Shown one piece after another: positions 8,277-16,743 of a stretch of 64,000 nucleotides of DNA. The stretch's first letter is position 1. Each line of letters begins with the position of its first letter. The DNA lies in contig CAXSZX010000006.1 in NCBI GenBank assembly GCA_964242115.1, positions 1 to 64,000 on the forward strand, read 5' to 3'. The translations under genes and the position numbers were made by a program. This DNA comes from BOG-908 sp964242115. GTDB lineage: Bacteria > Pseudomonadota > Alphaproteobacteria > Acetobacterales > Acetobacteraceae. Below the pieces are notes generated by a model. It saw only the letters and a list, made by a program, of their open reading frames with translations, did no database searches and had not been told where the DNA came from.

Positions 8277-9659
8277 ATGCAAGCCCAAAGCTGGACGCCG
8301 GCAAGCTGGCGCGCCCGCCCGATCCGCCAGCACCCCGCCTACCCGGACCCAGCCGCGCTGGCGGCCGCCGAAGCGCGCCTGGCCGGCTACCCGCCGCTGG
8401 TCTTTGCCGGCGAGGCACGCCGCCTGAAGGCCGCGCTCGCCTTGGCCGCGGAGGGACGCGCCTTTGTTCTGCAGGGGGGCGACTGCGCCGAAAGCTTCGC
8501 CGACTTCAACGCCAACTCGGTGCGCGACACCTTCCGCGTGCTGCTGCAGATGGCCGTGGTGCTGACCTTCGGCGCCACCGTGCCGGTCATCAAGATCGGC
8601 CGCATGGCCGGCCAGTTCGCCAAGCCGCGCTCGTCCGACACCGAGACGGCGGACGGCGTCACGCTGCCCAGCTACCGCGGCGACATCATCAACAGCCCGC
8701 ACGCCACCGAGGCAGCCCGCGTGCCGGACCCGGGCCGCATGGAGACCGCCTACTTCCAGTCCGCCGGGCGGATGAACCTGCTGCGCGCCTTTGCCAGCGG
8801 CGGCTACGCGGATCTGCACCAGGTGCATCGCTGGAACCTGGACTTCGTCGCACGCTCGCCGCTGGCCGCCCGCTACCAGGACCTCGCCACCCGCATCGAC
8901 GAGACGCTGGGCTTCATGGCCGCCTGCGGCATCGGCAGCGGCAACACCACGCAGATCCGCGAGACCGAGTTCTACACCAGCCACGAGGCGCTGCTGCTGC
9001 CCTACGAGCAGGCGCTGACCCGCGTCGACAGCACCAGCGGCGACTGGTACGGCTGTTCGGCCAACTTCCTGTGGATCGGCGACCGCACCCGCCAGGTGGA
9101 CGGCGCCCACGTCGAGTTCCTGCGCGGCGTGCGCAACCCGGTGGGCCTTAAGGTCGGCCCCACCACGCCGGTGGACGACCTGCTGCGGCTGATCGACATC
9201 CTGCACCCTGATGACGAGCCCGGCCGCCTGACGCTGATCAGCCGCATGGGGGCCGACCGCGTGCGCACGCACCTCGCACCGCTGCTGCGCGCGGTGCAAC
9301 GCCAGGGCCGCCGCGTGGTGTGGCTGTGCGACCCGATGCACGGCAACACCATCAGCACCGCCGGCGGCGTGAAGACGCGGCTGTTCGAGAGCATCCTTGC
9401 CGAGATGCGCGGCTTCTTCGACGTGTTCGGCGAGGCCGGCGTGCGGCCAGGCGGCGTGCACGTGGAGATGACCGGCCAGCCGGTGACCGAATGCGTGGGC
9501 GGCGCGCAGCTGCTGACGGAGGCCGATCTTGGGCAGCGCTACGAGACGTTCTGCGATCCGCGGTTGAACGCGGAGCAGTCGCTGGAGCTGGCGTTCCTGG
9601 TGTCGGCGGAGCTGAAGGCGCGGCGCGAGGCGGCTGGGTCCGCGATTGCGGCGCAGTAA
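8277..9659 (+). CDS. 3-deoxy-7-phosphoheptulonate synthase, class II
   Basis: Condenses phosphoenolpyruvate with erythrose 4-phosphate, the first step of the shikimate pathway to aromatic amino acids. The protein has 460 residues with class II (plant/AroH-II type) hallmarks: SWRARPIRQHPAYPD at the N-terminus, FVLQGGDCAESF near residue 65, TVPVIKIGRMAGQFAKPRS, GLKVGPTTP and WLCDPMHGNT. ATG at 8277. It stands alone between HE7 and HE8, and its TAA merges with the left end of HE8. Whether it is feedback-regulated cannot be read from the sequence. Confidence 0.95.
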   Translation: MQAQSWTPASWRARPIRQHPAYPDPAALAAAEARLAGYPPLVFAGEARRLKAALALAAEGRAFVLQGGDCAESFADFNANSVRDTFRVLLQMAVVLTFGATVPVIKIGRMAGQFAKPRSSDTETADGVTLPSYRGDIINSPHATEAARVPDPGRMETAYFQSAGRMNLLRAFASGGYADLHQVHRWNLDFVARSPLAARYQDLATRIDETLGFMAACGIGSGNTTQIRETEFYTSHEALLLPYEQALTRVDSTSGDWYGCSANFLWIGDRTRQVDGAHVEFLRGVRNPVGLKVGPTTPVDDLLRLIDILHPDDEPGRLTLISRMGADRVRTHLAPLLRAVQRQGRRVVWLCDPMHGNTISTAGGVKTRLFESILAEMRGFFDVFGEAGVRPGGVHVEMTGQPVTECVGGAQLLTEADLGQRYETFCDPRLNAEQSLELAFLVSAELKARREAAGSAIAAQ

Positions 9660-9797
9660 GCAAGCAAGCGGTTCTTTTTTGAAAAAAAGAACCAAAAAAC
9701 TTTTGCTTCTTGGGTTGTGCGGTGCGGAGCGGTCCGCGACAGCCGTGAGAAAAGTCTTTTGCTTCTTTTCTCCAGAAAAGAAGGCCTTTTTTTCTTC
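9658..9797. repeat. HE8, full hairpin-armed repeat
   Basis: Left arm is GGTTC/GAACC and right arm CTTC/GAAG. The left end overlaps the TAA of the DAHP synthase gene (GTAAGCAAGCAAGCGG). The right end stops exactly before the lrgA ATG, placing AGAAGG about a dozen bases upstream of that start. Confidence 0.95.
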
Positions 9798-10142
9798 ATG
9801 ATCATAGCCCTGACGTTGCTCCTCTCCTGCCAACTCGCCGGAGAGATCGTCTCCCAAGCTCTGCACCTTCCCGTCCCCGGTCCTGTTCTGGGCATGGTGT
9901 TGCTGGCAACCTTCCTGATCGTGCGTGGCCAGTTGCCAACCGCACTCGAGCAGGCAGCCGACACGCTGCTGCGTCACCTCAGCCTGTTTTTCGTGCCCGC
10001 CGCCGTCGGCGTGATCTCCAACGGTGCGAGGATTGCGCGTGAGTGGGTGCCGCTCAGCGTATCGCTCGTCGTCTCCACCACGCTCGCGATTGCGGTAACG
10101 GCCGTGGTGTTCCGCGTGGTGGACCGGCTGATGACGCGTTGA
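9798..10142 (+). CDS. lrgA: LrgA/CidA family holin-like membrane protein
   Basis: A 114-residue membrane protein with about four hydrophobic segments (MIIALTLLLSCQLAGEI, GPVLGMVLLATFLIV, HLSLFFVPAAVGVI, PLSVSLVVSTTLAIAVTAVV). The family is linked to control of murein hydrolases and, for LrgAB, to pyruvate or small-acid transport. Segment VPGPVLGM is typical. The ATG at 9798 is chosen because all upstream codons belong to HE8. Its TGA overlaps the TTG start of lrgB, so the two are translationally coupled. LrgA versus CidA is not separable here. Confidence 0.88.
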   Translation: MIIALTLLLSCQLAGEIVSQALHLPVPGPVLGMVLLATFLIVRGQLPTALEQAADTLLRHLSLFFVPAAVGVISNGARIAREWVPLSVSLVVSTTLAIAVTAVVFRVVDRLMTR

Positions 10143-10870
10143 TCCGCGCTGGCCACACCACGCTGGCAGCACTCTGGGTGTACCTGCACACCCAGCCGTT
10201 GCTGTGGCTGTGCGTCACCCTGGCCGCCTACGTGGCCGGGCATATTCTGCACGAGCGGGCAGGGCGCGCGCCGGTGGTCAATTCTGTGGCGATCGCCGTG
10301 GCGTTGCTGGTGACGTTGCTGCTGGTGACCGGCACGAGCTACGCGACCTATTTCGAGGGCGCGCAGTTCGTGCATTTCCTGCTGGGCCCCGCCACCGTGG
10401 CGCTGGCCGTGCCGCTGTTCCGCAACCGTCACGTGGCCGCCCGCGCCATCGTGCCGATCGCGGTCTCGCTGCTCGCCGGCGCTGTCACCGCGTCGGTCTC
10501 CGCCATGGCGATCGCCCGCGTGCTGGGCGCCTCGCAGGAAAGCGTGCTGTCGCTGGCAGCGAAGTCCGTGACGACGCCGATCGCGATGGGCATCGCCGAA
10601 CGCATCGGCGGGTCGCCTTCACTCACCGCGGTGCTGGTGATCCTGACGGGCATCGTCGGCGCGGTGATCGCCACGCCGTTGCTCGACGGGCTTGGCGTAC
10701 GGGATTGGCGGGCACGCGGGTTTTCCGTGGGCCTGGCCGCGCACGGGCTGGGCACCGCGCGCGCGTTTCAGGTGCACGACATGGCCGGGACGTTCGCGGG
10801 GATAGCAGTGGGGCTGAACGGGATTGCGACGGCGCTGCTGGCGCCGATGCTGGCGGAGTGGTTCAGGTAG
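10139..10870 (+). CDS. lrgB: LrgB family membrane protein
   Basis: Partner of LrgA; about 243 residues and very hydrophobic with several membrane segments, matching LrgB/CidB/YohK proteins. Conserved-looking parts are SVTTPIAMGIAERIGGSPSL, VIATPLLDGLG and SVGLAAHGLGTARAFQ. The start is probably TTG at 10139 in the sequence ATGACGCGTTGATCC, where TTG overlaps the lrgA stop; no better ATG or GTG exists before the first membrane segment. The overlap and conserved pairing support joint function at the inner membrane. The exact start is less certain than the identity. Confidence 0.88.
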   Translation: MIRAGHTTLAALWVYLHTQPLLWLCVTLAAYVAGHILHERAGRAPVVNSVAIAVALLVTLLLVTGTSYATYFEGAQFVHFLLGPATVALAVPLFRNRHVAARAIVPIAVSLLAGAVTASVSAMAIARVLGASQESVLSLAAKSVTTPIAMGIAERIGGSPSLTAVLVILTGIVGAVIATPLLDGLGVRDWRARGFSVGLAAHGLGTARAFQVHDMAGTFAGIAVGLNGIATALLAPMLAEWFR

Positions 10871-10892
10871 TTACCTTAAAGGCGTCTGCTTT

Positions 10893-11050
10893 AAAGAAAG
10901 AAAGCAAGGCCTGCTTTTTTGAAAAAAGCAGCAAAAAACTTTTGGTCTCTGTAGGTGCGTCGTGTGAGACGTGTCGTTTCAGCCGTCCGCGACAGCGCTC
11001 GCAAAAGCTTTTTGCTTCTTTTTCTCGAAAAAGAAGGCCTTGCTTGCCTT
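10893..11050. repeat. HE9, full repeat with inverted-type core
   Basis: Left arm is CTGC/GCAG and right arm CTTC/GAAG. The core has CGTGTCGTTTCAGCCGTCC followed by GCGACAGCGCTCGC, the reverse complement of the core type in HE10 and HE25. It lies between the convergent lrgB and prfA genes; its last base is the first base of the prfA stop on the opposite strand. Confidence 0.95.
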
Positions 11051-12105
11051 CACCCCTGGGCCGCAAGCCTCGCCGCCTGGTCTTCTTCCGTCAACGCGTC
11101 GACGAACTCGTCGAACTCCCCCGTCATCACCCGGTCGATCTTGTGCGACGTAAAGTTGATCCGGTGGTCCGACACGCGGCCCTGCGGAAAGTTATACGTG
11201 CGTATCCGCTCGCTACGGTCGCCCGTTCCCACCTGGCTTTTCCTGTCGGCCGACCGCGTCGCGTGCAGGCTCGCCCGCTGCGCCTCGTACATGCGCGCGC
11301 GCAGCACCTTCATCGCTTTCGCGCGGTTCTTGTGCTGGCTGCGTTCCTCCTGCATCGCCACCACGATGCCGGTGGGAATGTGCGTGATGCGCACCGCACT
11401 TTCCGTCTTGTTGACGTGCTGGCCGCCGGCGCCGGACGCGCGGTAGACGTCGATGCGCAGGTCGCCCTCGTTGACGTCCACGTCGACGTCTTCTGCTTCC
11501 GGCAGCACGGCAACGGTCACCGTGCTGGTGTGGATGCGGCCCTGCGTCTCGGTGGCCGGCACGCGCTGCACGCGGTGCACGCCGGATTCGTATTTCAGCC
11601 GGGCGAACACGTTGCGGCCGGTGACCTCTGCGATACCTTCCTTCAGGCCGCCAAGCTCGGTGTCGGCGTAGTCCATCAGCTCGAAGCGCCAGCCGCGCAG
11701 TGACGCGTATTTCTGGTAGGCGGCGAACAGTTCTGCGGCGAACAGCGCGGCCTCGTCGCCGCCGGCGGCGGGGCGGATTTCCAGGATGGCGCTACGTTCG
11801 TCGGCCTCGTCCTTCGGCAGCAAAGCGAGCTGTATCTCGCGCGACAGGCCAGGCATCTTCTCGCGCAGCGCGCGCAGCTCGGCCTCGGCCATCTCGCGCA
11901 TCTCGGGGTCTGCGAGAAGCTGTTCGGCGCCTTCGGCTTCTGCTTCTGCCGCGCGCAGCTCCTCGATGCGGGCGACCACCGGTTCGAGTTCGGACAGCTC
12001 GCGAGAGGCGCGGGAGAACGCCTCGCCGGAGAGACCGCTGGAGAGGTCGTGGCGCAGTTCCTCCGCGCGCAGCACGATCCGGTCGAACTTGCCTGCAAGG
12101 TCCAT
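11050..12105 (-). CDS. prfA: Peptide chain release factor 1
   Basis: Recognises UAA and UAG and triggers peptide release on the ribosome. The protein has 351 residues, slightly shorter than the usual 355-360. The codon-reading tripeptide PAT is at residues 183-185 (RVPATETQGR), identifying RF1 rather than RF2, and the catalytic GGQ is at 227-229 in SGAGGQHVNK. ATG at 12105, ten bases after the hisS stop, so hisS and prfA look like one operon. In related bacteria prmC, which methylates this GGQ, often follows directly; here HE9 follows and prmC lies 26 kb away. Confidence 0.97.
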   Translation of the reverse strand: MDLAGKFDRIVLRAEELRHDLSSGLSGEAFSRASRELSELEPVVARIEELRAAEAEAEGAEQLLADPEMREMAEAELRALREKMPGLSREIQLALLPKDEADERSAILEIRPAAGGDEAALFAAELFAAYQKYASLRGWRFELMDYADTELGGLKEGIAEVTGRNVFARLKYESGVHRVQRVPATETQGRIHTSTVTVAVLPEAEDVDVDVNEGDLRIDVYRASGAGGQHVNKTESAVRITHIPTGIVVAMQEERSQHKNRAKAMKVLRARMYEAQRASLHATRSADRKSQVGTGDRSERIRTYNFPQGRVSDHRINFTSHKIDRVMTGEFDEFVDALTEEDQAARLAAQG

Positions 12106-12115
12106 CCGCGGCGGC

Positions 12116-13354
12116 CTACACGCTCAGGCTGCGCGCCACGTCGGCCAGCGCCAGTTCGATCTGCGTGCCCGTCGCCAGATCCTTCACCTGGGCCACGCCG
12201 CGGGCCACCTCGTCTTCGCCCAGGATCACTACGGCGCGGGCACCTATGCGGTTGGCGCGTTCCATCCGCTTCTTCATGTTGCCGCGATAGGCCATCTCGG
12301 CCGCGACACCCCCAGTGCGCAACTGCTGCAACAGGGCCAGCGCCGGCGCTTCGGCCGCCTCGCCCAGCGGCACCACGGCCACCGGACGCGGCCGTGCCGG
12401 CGCCTCCGTCAGCAGCATGGACAGCCGTTCGATGCCGGCCGCCCAGCCCACCGCCGGCGTGGGCGGGCCGCCCATCTCGGCCACCAGGCCGTCGTAGCGG
12501 CCGCCGGCCATCACCGTGCCCTGCGCGCCCAGGCGGCTGGTCACGAACTCGAAGGCGGTGTGGCTGTAGTAGTCCAGGCCGCGGACGATGCGCGGGTTCT
12601 CCACGAACGGCACGCCGAGACGCCCGAGTTGGGTCCGCACGCCGTCGTAGAAGCGGGCGGCCTCGCCGGTCAGGTGTGGCGTGATGGTCGGGGCGCCGTC
12701 GATCAGCGTGCGGTCGCCGGCATCCTTGCTGTCGAGGATGCGCATCGGGTTGCGCGCCAGCCGGTCCTGGCTTTCGGCCGAGAGCTGGGCGCGGTGGTCG
12801 GAAAAGTAGGCCACGAGGGCGGCGCGGTAGGCGTCCCGGCTCGGCGTGTCGCCCAGGGTGTTCAGCTCCAGCACCACGTCGGCCGCCAGGCCCAGCGCGC
12901 CCAGGATGTGCCAGCCGAGCGCGATGATCTCGGCGTCGGCCAGCGGTTCGGCGGCACCGATCAGCTCGGCGCCGATCTGGTGGAACTGCCGGTAGCGGCC
13001 CTTTTGCGGCCGCTCGTAGCGGAACATCGGCCCCTGGTAGAACACCTTTTGCGGCAGCGACTGCGTCAGGCCGCCAGTGACCAGCGCGCGGCAGATGCCG
13101 GCGGTGTTTTCCGGCCGCAGGGTGATGCTGTCGCCGCCGCGGTCGGCGAAGGTGTACATCTCCTTGGTGACCACGTCCGACGTGTCGCCCAGCGTGCGGG
13201 CGAACACGCGGGTGTCCTCGAAGATGGGGGTGGACCACTCCTCGAAGTTGTAGAGGAAGGCCGCATGGCGCGCGGTGTCCACCACGTAGGCGTGGCGGCG
13301 GGCGTCGTCGCCGATGATGTCGCGGGTGCCGCGGACGGGCTGCAGGGCTTCCAA
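12116..13354 (-). CDS. hisS: Histidyl-tRNA synthetase
   Basis: Charges tRNA-His with histidine in the cytoplasm. Class II synthetase of 412 residues: motif 2 region FYQGPMFRYERPQKGRYRQF, histidine-specific RGLDYYSHTAFEF, and a motif 3-like VGWAAGIERL. The C-terminal anticodon-binding domain (RPVAVVPLGE ... LGEDEVARGVAQVKDL) is complete. ATG at 13354. First gene of the hisS-prfA pair, with its 5' end 30 bp from HE10, on whose other side the peptidase gene runs divergently. Confidence 0.97.
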   Translation of the reverse strand: MEALQPVRGTRDIIGDDARRHAYVVDTARHAAFLYNFEEWSTPIFEDTRVFARTLGDTSDVVTKEMYTFADRGGDSITLRPENTAGICRALVTGGLTQSLPQKVFYQGPMFRYERPQKGRYRQFHQIGAELIGAAEPLADAEIIALGWHILGALGLAADVVLELNTLGDTPSRDAYRAALVAYFSDHRAQLSAESQDRLARNPMRILDSKDAGDRTLIDGAPTITPHLTGEAARFYDGVRTQLGRLGVPFVENPRIVRGLDYYSHTAFEFVTSRLGAQGTVMAGGRYDGLVAEMGGPPTPAVGWAAGIERLSMLLTEAPARPRPVAVVPLGEAAEAPALALLQQLRTGGVAAEMAYRGNMKKRMERANRIGARAVVILGEDEVARGVAQVKDLATGTQIELALADVARSLSV

Positions 13355-13385
13355 GGTCGGCGGCGTCTAGCACGTTCGCGGCACA

Positions 13386-13540
13386 GGAAGAAAGCAAGGC
13401 CTTCTTTTTCGAGAAAAAGAAGCAAAAAGCTTTTGTCGCGGCTGTCGCGGACGGCTGAACGACACGCTGCAACCCGGCGCACCTACAGGGAACAAAAGTT
13501 TTTTGGTTCTTTTTTTCAAAAAAGAACTGCTTGCTTTCTT
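13386..13540. repeat. HE10, full hairpin-armed repeat between divergent genes
   Basis: Left arm is CTTC/GAAG and right arm GGTTC/GAACC. The core is GCTGTCGCGGACGGCTGAAC followed by GACACGCTGC, the same core as HE9 in the opposite orientation. It sits between divergent hisS and the S9 peptidase gene. Confidence 0.95.
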
Positions 13541-13566
13541 CCCTTTTCGCCCCGCTTTACCGCGCC

Positions 13567-15510
13567 ATGACCCTACGCCCAGCCCTAGCTCTCCTCGCCT
13601 TGTCATGTGCCGCCGCCCAAGCCGCCCCGGTGCACGACTTCCTCTCCGTCGCCGTCTCCCCGGACGGCGCCCGGATCGCCTCCATCGAGGGCGACGAGGA
13701 TGCCTCCGGCACCGCCGACATCCGCACCGTGGTGCTGCGTCCCCTGGCCGGCGGCGAGGCCGCGGTGCTGAAGATGCCCTGCGGCCAGGTGCACGACTGC
13801 ACACCGTCCGCACTGGCCTGGGCGCCGGACGGCAGCCTGGCCTTCGTCCTGCGCAGCCCGGGCAGCCACGCGCGCGCCGTCTACACCGTCAAGCCGGACG
13901 GCACGGATCTGCGCAAGATCGCTGCCTTCGACGGCACCCTGGTCAGCCTGCGCTACGGGCCGGGCGGCCAGTTGGCCGCCCTCGCGGTGGCTAGCGCGGC
14001 GAAGGAGGTGGGGGCCACGGAGGCTGGTGCGGCGATCACCGGCGAGCTGGGTGCCGACGTGCACGAGCAGCGCCTGGCCATCCTGCAGCCCGACGGCAGC
14101 GTGCACTGGGCCTCGCCGCCGGATCTGTTCGTCTACGAGTACGACTGGATGCCGGACGGCCGCGGCTTCGTGGGCACCGCGGCGCCAGGTAACGGCGACA
14201 ACAACTGGTGGGTGGCCAAGCTCTACGCCTTCGACGCGGCCAGCGGGGCTGCCAAGGTGATCCACAAGCCGGCCACGCCGCAGGAGCAGATCGCCCAGCC
14301 GAAGGTCTCTCCGGACGGCCGCTCGGTCTCCTACATCGCCGGGCTGATGAGCGATTTCGGCTCGACCGGTGGTGACGCCTTCGTTCTTCCGCTCGACCAG
14401 CCCGGCGCCGAGGCGCTAGACCTCACCGGCGGCTGGCCGGCCACCGTCACCTCGCTGGAGTGGGATTGCGGCAGCCGGCAGCTTCTGGCCACCATCCTGC
14501 GCGGCGACCAGACGCAGATCATGCGCATCGGCTCGGCCGCGGCTGCGGCACCGCCCGGACCGGTCGTCTCCGTTGAGGAGAGTCTGCACGGGCAGGACAC
14601 GGCGGTGGCCGGCACCTGCCACACCAAGATGACCGCCACGGTGCACCAGTCCTTCACCAAGGCTGCCGAGATCGAAGCCGGGCCGCTCGGCCAGTGGCAT
14701 GATTTGACCCACGCCAACGCTGGTCAGACCGCCGGCTTCACCGCGCGCTCGCTGACCTGGACCAACGACCACATGTCCGACCAGGGCTGGCTGCTGCTGC
14801 CGCAAGGCCAGGCAGCGGGCGTCAAGCTCCCGATGATCACCGACGTGCATGGCGGCCCCGCGGCTGCTCACCGGCCGCGCTTCGTGGGCCAGGGGCTCAC
14901 CCGCCAGTTGCTGGACGCTGGCTACGCCGTATTCCTGCCCAACCCACGCGGCAGCTTCGGCCAGGGCGAGACGTTCACCCGCGCCAACGTAAAGGATTTC
15001 GGTCATGGCGACCTGAGCGACATCCTCGCCGGCGTCACCGCCGTCGAGCACGCCGCCCCAATCGACGACCACCGACTGGGCCTGACGGGTTGGAGCTACG
15101 GCGGGTTCATGACGATGTGGGCGGTGACGCAGACGCAGCGTTTCCGCGCGGCGGTGGCCGGCGCTGGCATCGCGGACTGGCAGTCCTACTACGGCGAGAA
15201 CGGCATCGACGCCTGGATGATCCCGTATTTCGGCGCGTCGGTTTACGCCGATCCGGCGGTGTACGCGAAGTCCTCGCCAATCACTTACATCACCAAGGTG
15301 CACACGCCCACGCTGAGCGTGGTGGGTGAGAACGACATCGAGTGTCCGGCGCCGCAGACAGAGGAGTTCTGGCACGCGCTGCACGATCTGGGGGTGCCAA
15401 CGGCGTCGGTGATCTATCCGGGCGAGGGGCATGGGATGCGTAAGCCGGCCGATATCGCGGATTACGAGAAGCGGACGATTGCCTGGTTTGGGAAGTATCT
15501 AGGGAAGTAA
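13567..15510 (+). CDS. Exported S9 family prolyl oligopeptidase-like peptidase
   Basis: Serine peptidase of the S9 (prolyl oligopeptidase/DPP/acylaminoacyl peptidase) group, 647 residues from ATG 13567. A signal peptide is evident (ALALLALSCAAAQA), so it acts outside the cytoplasm. The first two thirds form a beta-propeller with SPDG-type repeats (VSPDGARIA, SPDGRSVSYI). The C-terminal alpha/beta hydrolase has nucleophile Ser near 510 in GWSYGGF, Asp near 590 in GENDIE and His near 622 in GEGHGM. The substrate is unknown. The twelve upstream codons in frame were excluded because they lack a signal-peptide-like start. Its TAA begins HE11. Confidence 0.92.
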   Translation: MTLRPALALLALSCAAAQAAPVHDFLSVAVSPDGARIASIEGDEDASGTADIRTVVLRPLAGGEAAVLKMPCGQVHDCTPSALAWAPDGSLAFVLRSPGSHARAVYTVKPDGTDLRKIAAFDGTLVSLRYGPGGQLAALAVASAAKEVGATEAGAAITGELGADVHEQRLAILQPDGSVHWASPPDLFVYEYDWMPDGRGFVGTAAPGNGDNNWWVAKLYAFDAASGAAKVIHKPATPQEQIAQPKVSPDGRSVSYIAGLMSDFGSTGGDAFVLPLDQPGAEALDLTGGWPATVTSLEWDCGSRQLLATILRGDQTQIMRIGSAAAAAPPGPVVSVEESLHGQDTAVAGTCHTKMTATVHQSFTKAAEIEAGPLGQWHDLTHANAGQTAGFTARSLTWTNDHMSDQGWLLLPQGQAAGVKLPMITDVHGGPAAAHRPRFVGQGLTRQLLDAGYAVFLPNPRGSFGQGETFTRANVKDFGHGDLSDILAGVTAVEHAAPIDDHRLGLTGWSYGGFMTMWAVTQTQRFRAAVAGAGIADWQSYYGENGIDAWMIPYFGASVYADPAVYAKSSPITYITKVHTPTLSVVGENDIECPAPQTEEFWHALHDLGVPTASVIYPGEGHGMRKPADIADYEKRTIAWFGKYLGK

Positions 15511-15617
15511 GCAAGCGCTTCGTTTTCGAGCGCTGCCGCGGACTTACAAAACGGTGGCGCGACAGCGGAGGCAAAAGTTTTCTGGTTCTTTTCAAAAAAG
15601 AACCTCTTGCTTGCCTT
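15508..15617. repeat. HE11, eroded hairpin-armed repeat
   Basis: The left hairpin is largely lost (GCAAGCGCTTCGTTTTCGAG); the right arm is GGTTC/GAACC. The core GCGCGACAGCGGAGGCAAAAG is recognisable. It fills the gap between two convergent genes, sharing the TAA of the peptidase gene and touching the stop of the ferredoxin-like gene. Confidence 0.85.
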
Positions 15618-15937
15618 CACCTCAGGACAAGCTCGACCGGCGTCCCAGCCGGCACGATACGCAGGCTGCCCGGTTCACTCGCGCGCGCCGTGGTAACGGC
15701 GTGCTTTGGGCACACGCCCAGGCACGCCACCTCGATCAGCCCCACCTGACCCCGCCTGCCCAACGCACGTAACCCCGCCCGCAGCGCCCGCCGCAGCGTG
15801 TCCTTGCCGTCCGGCCCGAACCCGCCGTCGAGCTTACGGCTGCACTTGCGGCAGATCAGCAGCGTGTCCGTCCAGCCGGTTTGCACGCTGTAGATGTGCT
15901 TGTCGTCGATCGCCCGTTTCTTGCTCATGGTCGGCAA
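15617..15937 (-). CDS. Small (2Fe-2S) ferredoxin-like protein
   Basis: A 106-residue soluble protein with two cysteine pairs, LLICRKCSRKL (C-x2-C) and VACLGVCPKHAVT (C-x3-C). This spacing fits thioredoxin-fold [2Fe-2S] ferredoxin-domain proteins of unknown role. The spaced pairs and the CLGxCP signature are the only functional clues; the redox role is inferred. The start could be ATG 15937 or the ATG three codons later (MSKKRAI). It is a single gene with HE11 at its 3' end, and no redox partner is adjacent. Confidence 0.75.
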   Translation of the reverse strand: MPTMSKKRAIDDKHIYSVQTGWTDTLLICRKCSRKLDGGFGPDGKDTLRRALRAGLRALGRRGQVGLIEVACLGVCPKHAVTTARASEPGSLRIVPAGTPVELVLR

Positions 15938-15984
15938 ACGCGGCGGGACGGTGTTTGATGCATGTGTGCCGTGCTGAGCTCATC

Positions 15985-16118
15985 AAGCAAGAAAGCAGCT
16001 CTTTTGAAAGAGAGAACCAAAAACTTTCGACTCCGCTGTCGCGTGCTCGCCGGAAAACACCGCGACAGCCGAGGTAAAAGCCTTTTGCTTCTTTTTTTTG
16101 AAAATGAAAGCGCGTTCT
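15985..16118. repeat. HE12, eroded hairpin-armed repeat
   Basis: Left arm is CAGCTC-T4-GAAAGAGAGAACC and right arm GCTTC-T8-GAAAATGAAAGC, both with several changes. The core keeps CGCTGTCGCGTGC and CCGCGACAGCCG. It is the last copy before a 5.3-kb repeat-free stretch. Confidence 0.88.
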
Positions 16119-16308
16119 ACTTGGTGCCGCCCGCGCTGTCGGTGGTGCCGGTGCCGGCCGGGCCGCCACCTACAGACGCGCCGGCGCTGGCGCCTGGCTG
16201 CGGACCGGCGCCGGTCGGCGAGAGGCTCGGGCCGCCAGTCTGGCCGGAGTGGTTGTCCGTAGTGCATCCGGCAGCACCGAGTGCGAGAGCGAGAATGATC
16301 CAGCGCAT
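16117..16308 (-). CDS. Small lipoprotein
   Basis: A 63-residue protein with a lipoprotein signal: MRWIILALALGAAGC, lipobox LGAAGC, predicted acylation at Cys15. The mature part is Gly/Pro/Ser/Thr-rich and probably disordered (GGPSLSPTGAGPQPGASAG). Its stop lies at the HE12 boundary, as for most genes here. No function can be assigned. The lipobox and the codon use of the region support a real gene despite its size. Confidence 0.7.
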   Translation of the reverse strand: MRWIILALALGAAGCTTDNHSGQTGGPSLSPTGAGPQPGASAGASVGGGPAGTGTTDSAGGTK

Positions 16309-16743
16309 GGCAGTCCTCCAGTTTGCGGCTCGTTGTCACGCGGCCGCATTTGTCGATGGTGGTCCTAACCCTCCGGACCCGTGGTGAGTTCAACCGCCCG
16401 ACCAACGCCGTCGTTTTCCGGCCGTGGTGCTCGGGTCCGCCTTCACACCGAGCCTGTGTCAGGTAGCCAGTGTCGAGGCCACTTCCTGCCCAGGGGGACG
16501 GGCGTGAACCACGGGCACTGCGGCGTTCAGTCTTGGCAGCGGTCTGATGGCGAGACGCACCCAGTGGCACGAGACGATGTTGAGCCGGCGCTAACAACCC
16601 AGAGACTGCGTTTGCACGCAGGAAATGAGTCCTAGCGGATCTGCCGGGGTAAGGCGCCGCAATCTAGAAGCGTGGGACACCGACTGCCTCGTGAGTGACA
16701 TCAACTTGTCGGCCGGTTGTCGGCCGGTTCGCCTACGACTGTC
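16309..16743. other. 435-bp stretch without a convincing gene
   Basis: It holds a decayed tRNA-Phe-like fragment (16487-16532) and a short 11-bp tandem duplication GTCGGCCGGTT near 16708-16729. An open frame at 16381-16635 on the plus strand has unlike composition and no family resemblance. No HE repeat is present beyond the eroded HE12. Confidence 0.5.
16487..16532 (-). other. Decayed tRNA-Phe 3'-half-like fragment (possible attachment-site remnant)
   Basis: On the plus strand the segment begins TGCCCAGGGG and includes TGAACCAC, CACTGCG and TTCAGTC, in the same order and orientation as in the intact tRNA-Phe gene at 19327-19402. After a two-base insertion, 23 of 28 aligned positions match. 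It covers the acceptor 3' strand, T arm and anticodon region with a GAA anticodon; the 5' half is absent. It could be the far end of a tRNA-targeted insertion, but the match is imperfect and chance is not excluded. Confidence 0.45.

Noticed and set aside
16381..16635. Possible 84-residue protein on the plus strand
   Set aside because: It overlaps the tRNA-like fragment, shows no ribosome binding site and no recognisable sequence.
16708..16729. 11-bp tandem GTCGGCCGGTT as a mobile-element or iteron site
   Set aside because: Only two units, no partner sequence and G+C-rich context; most likely a chance duplication.
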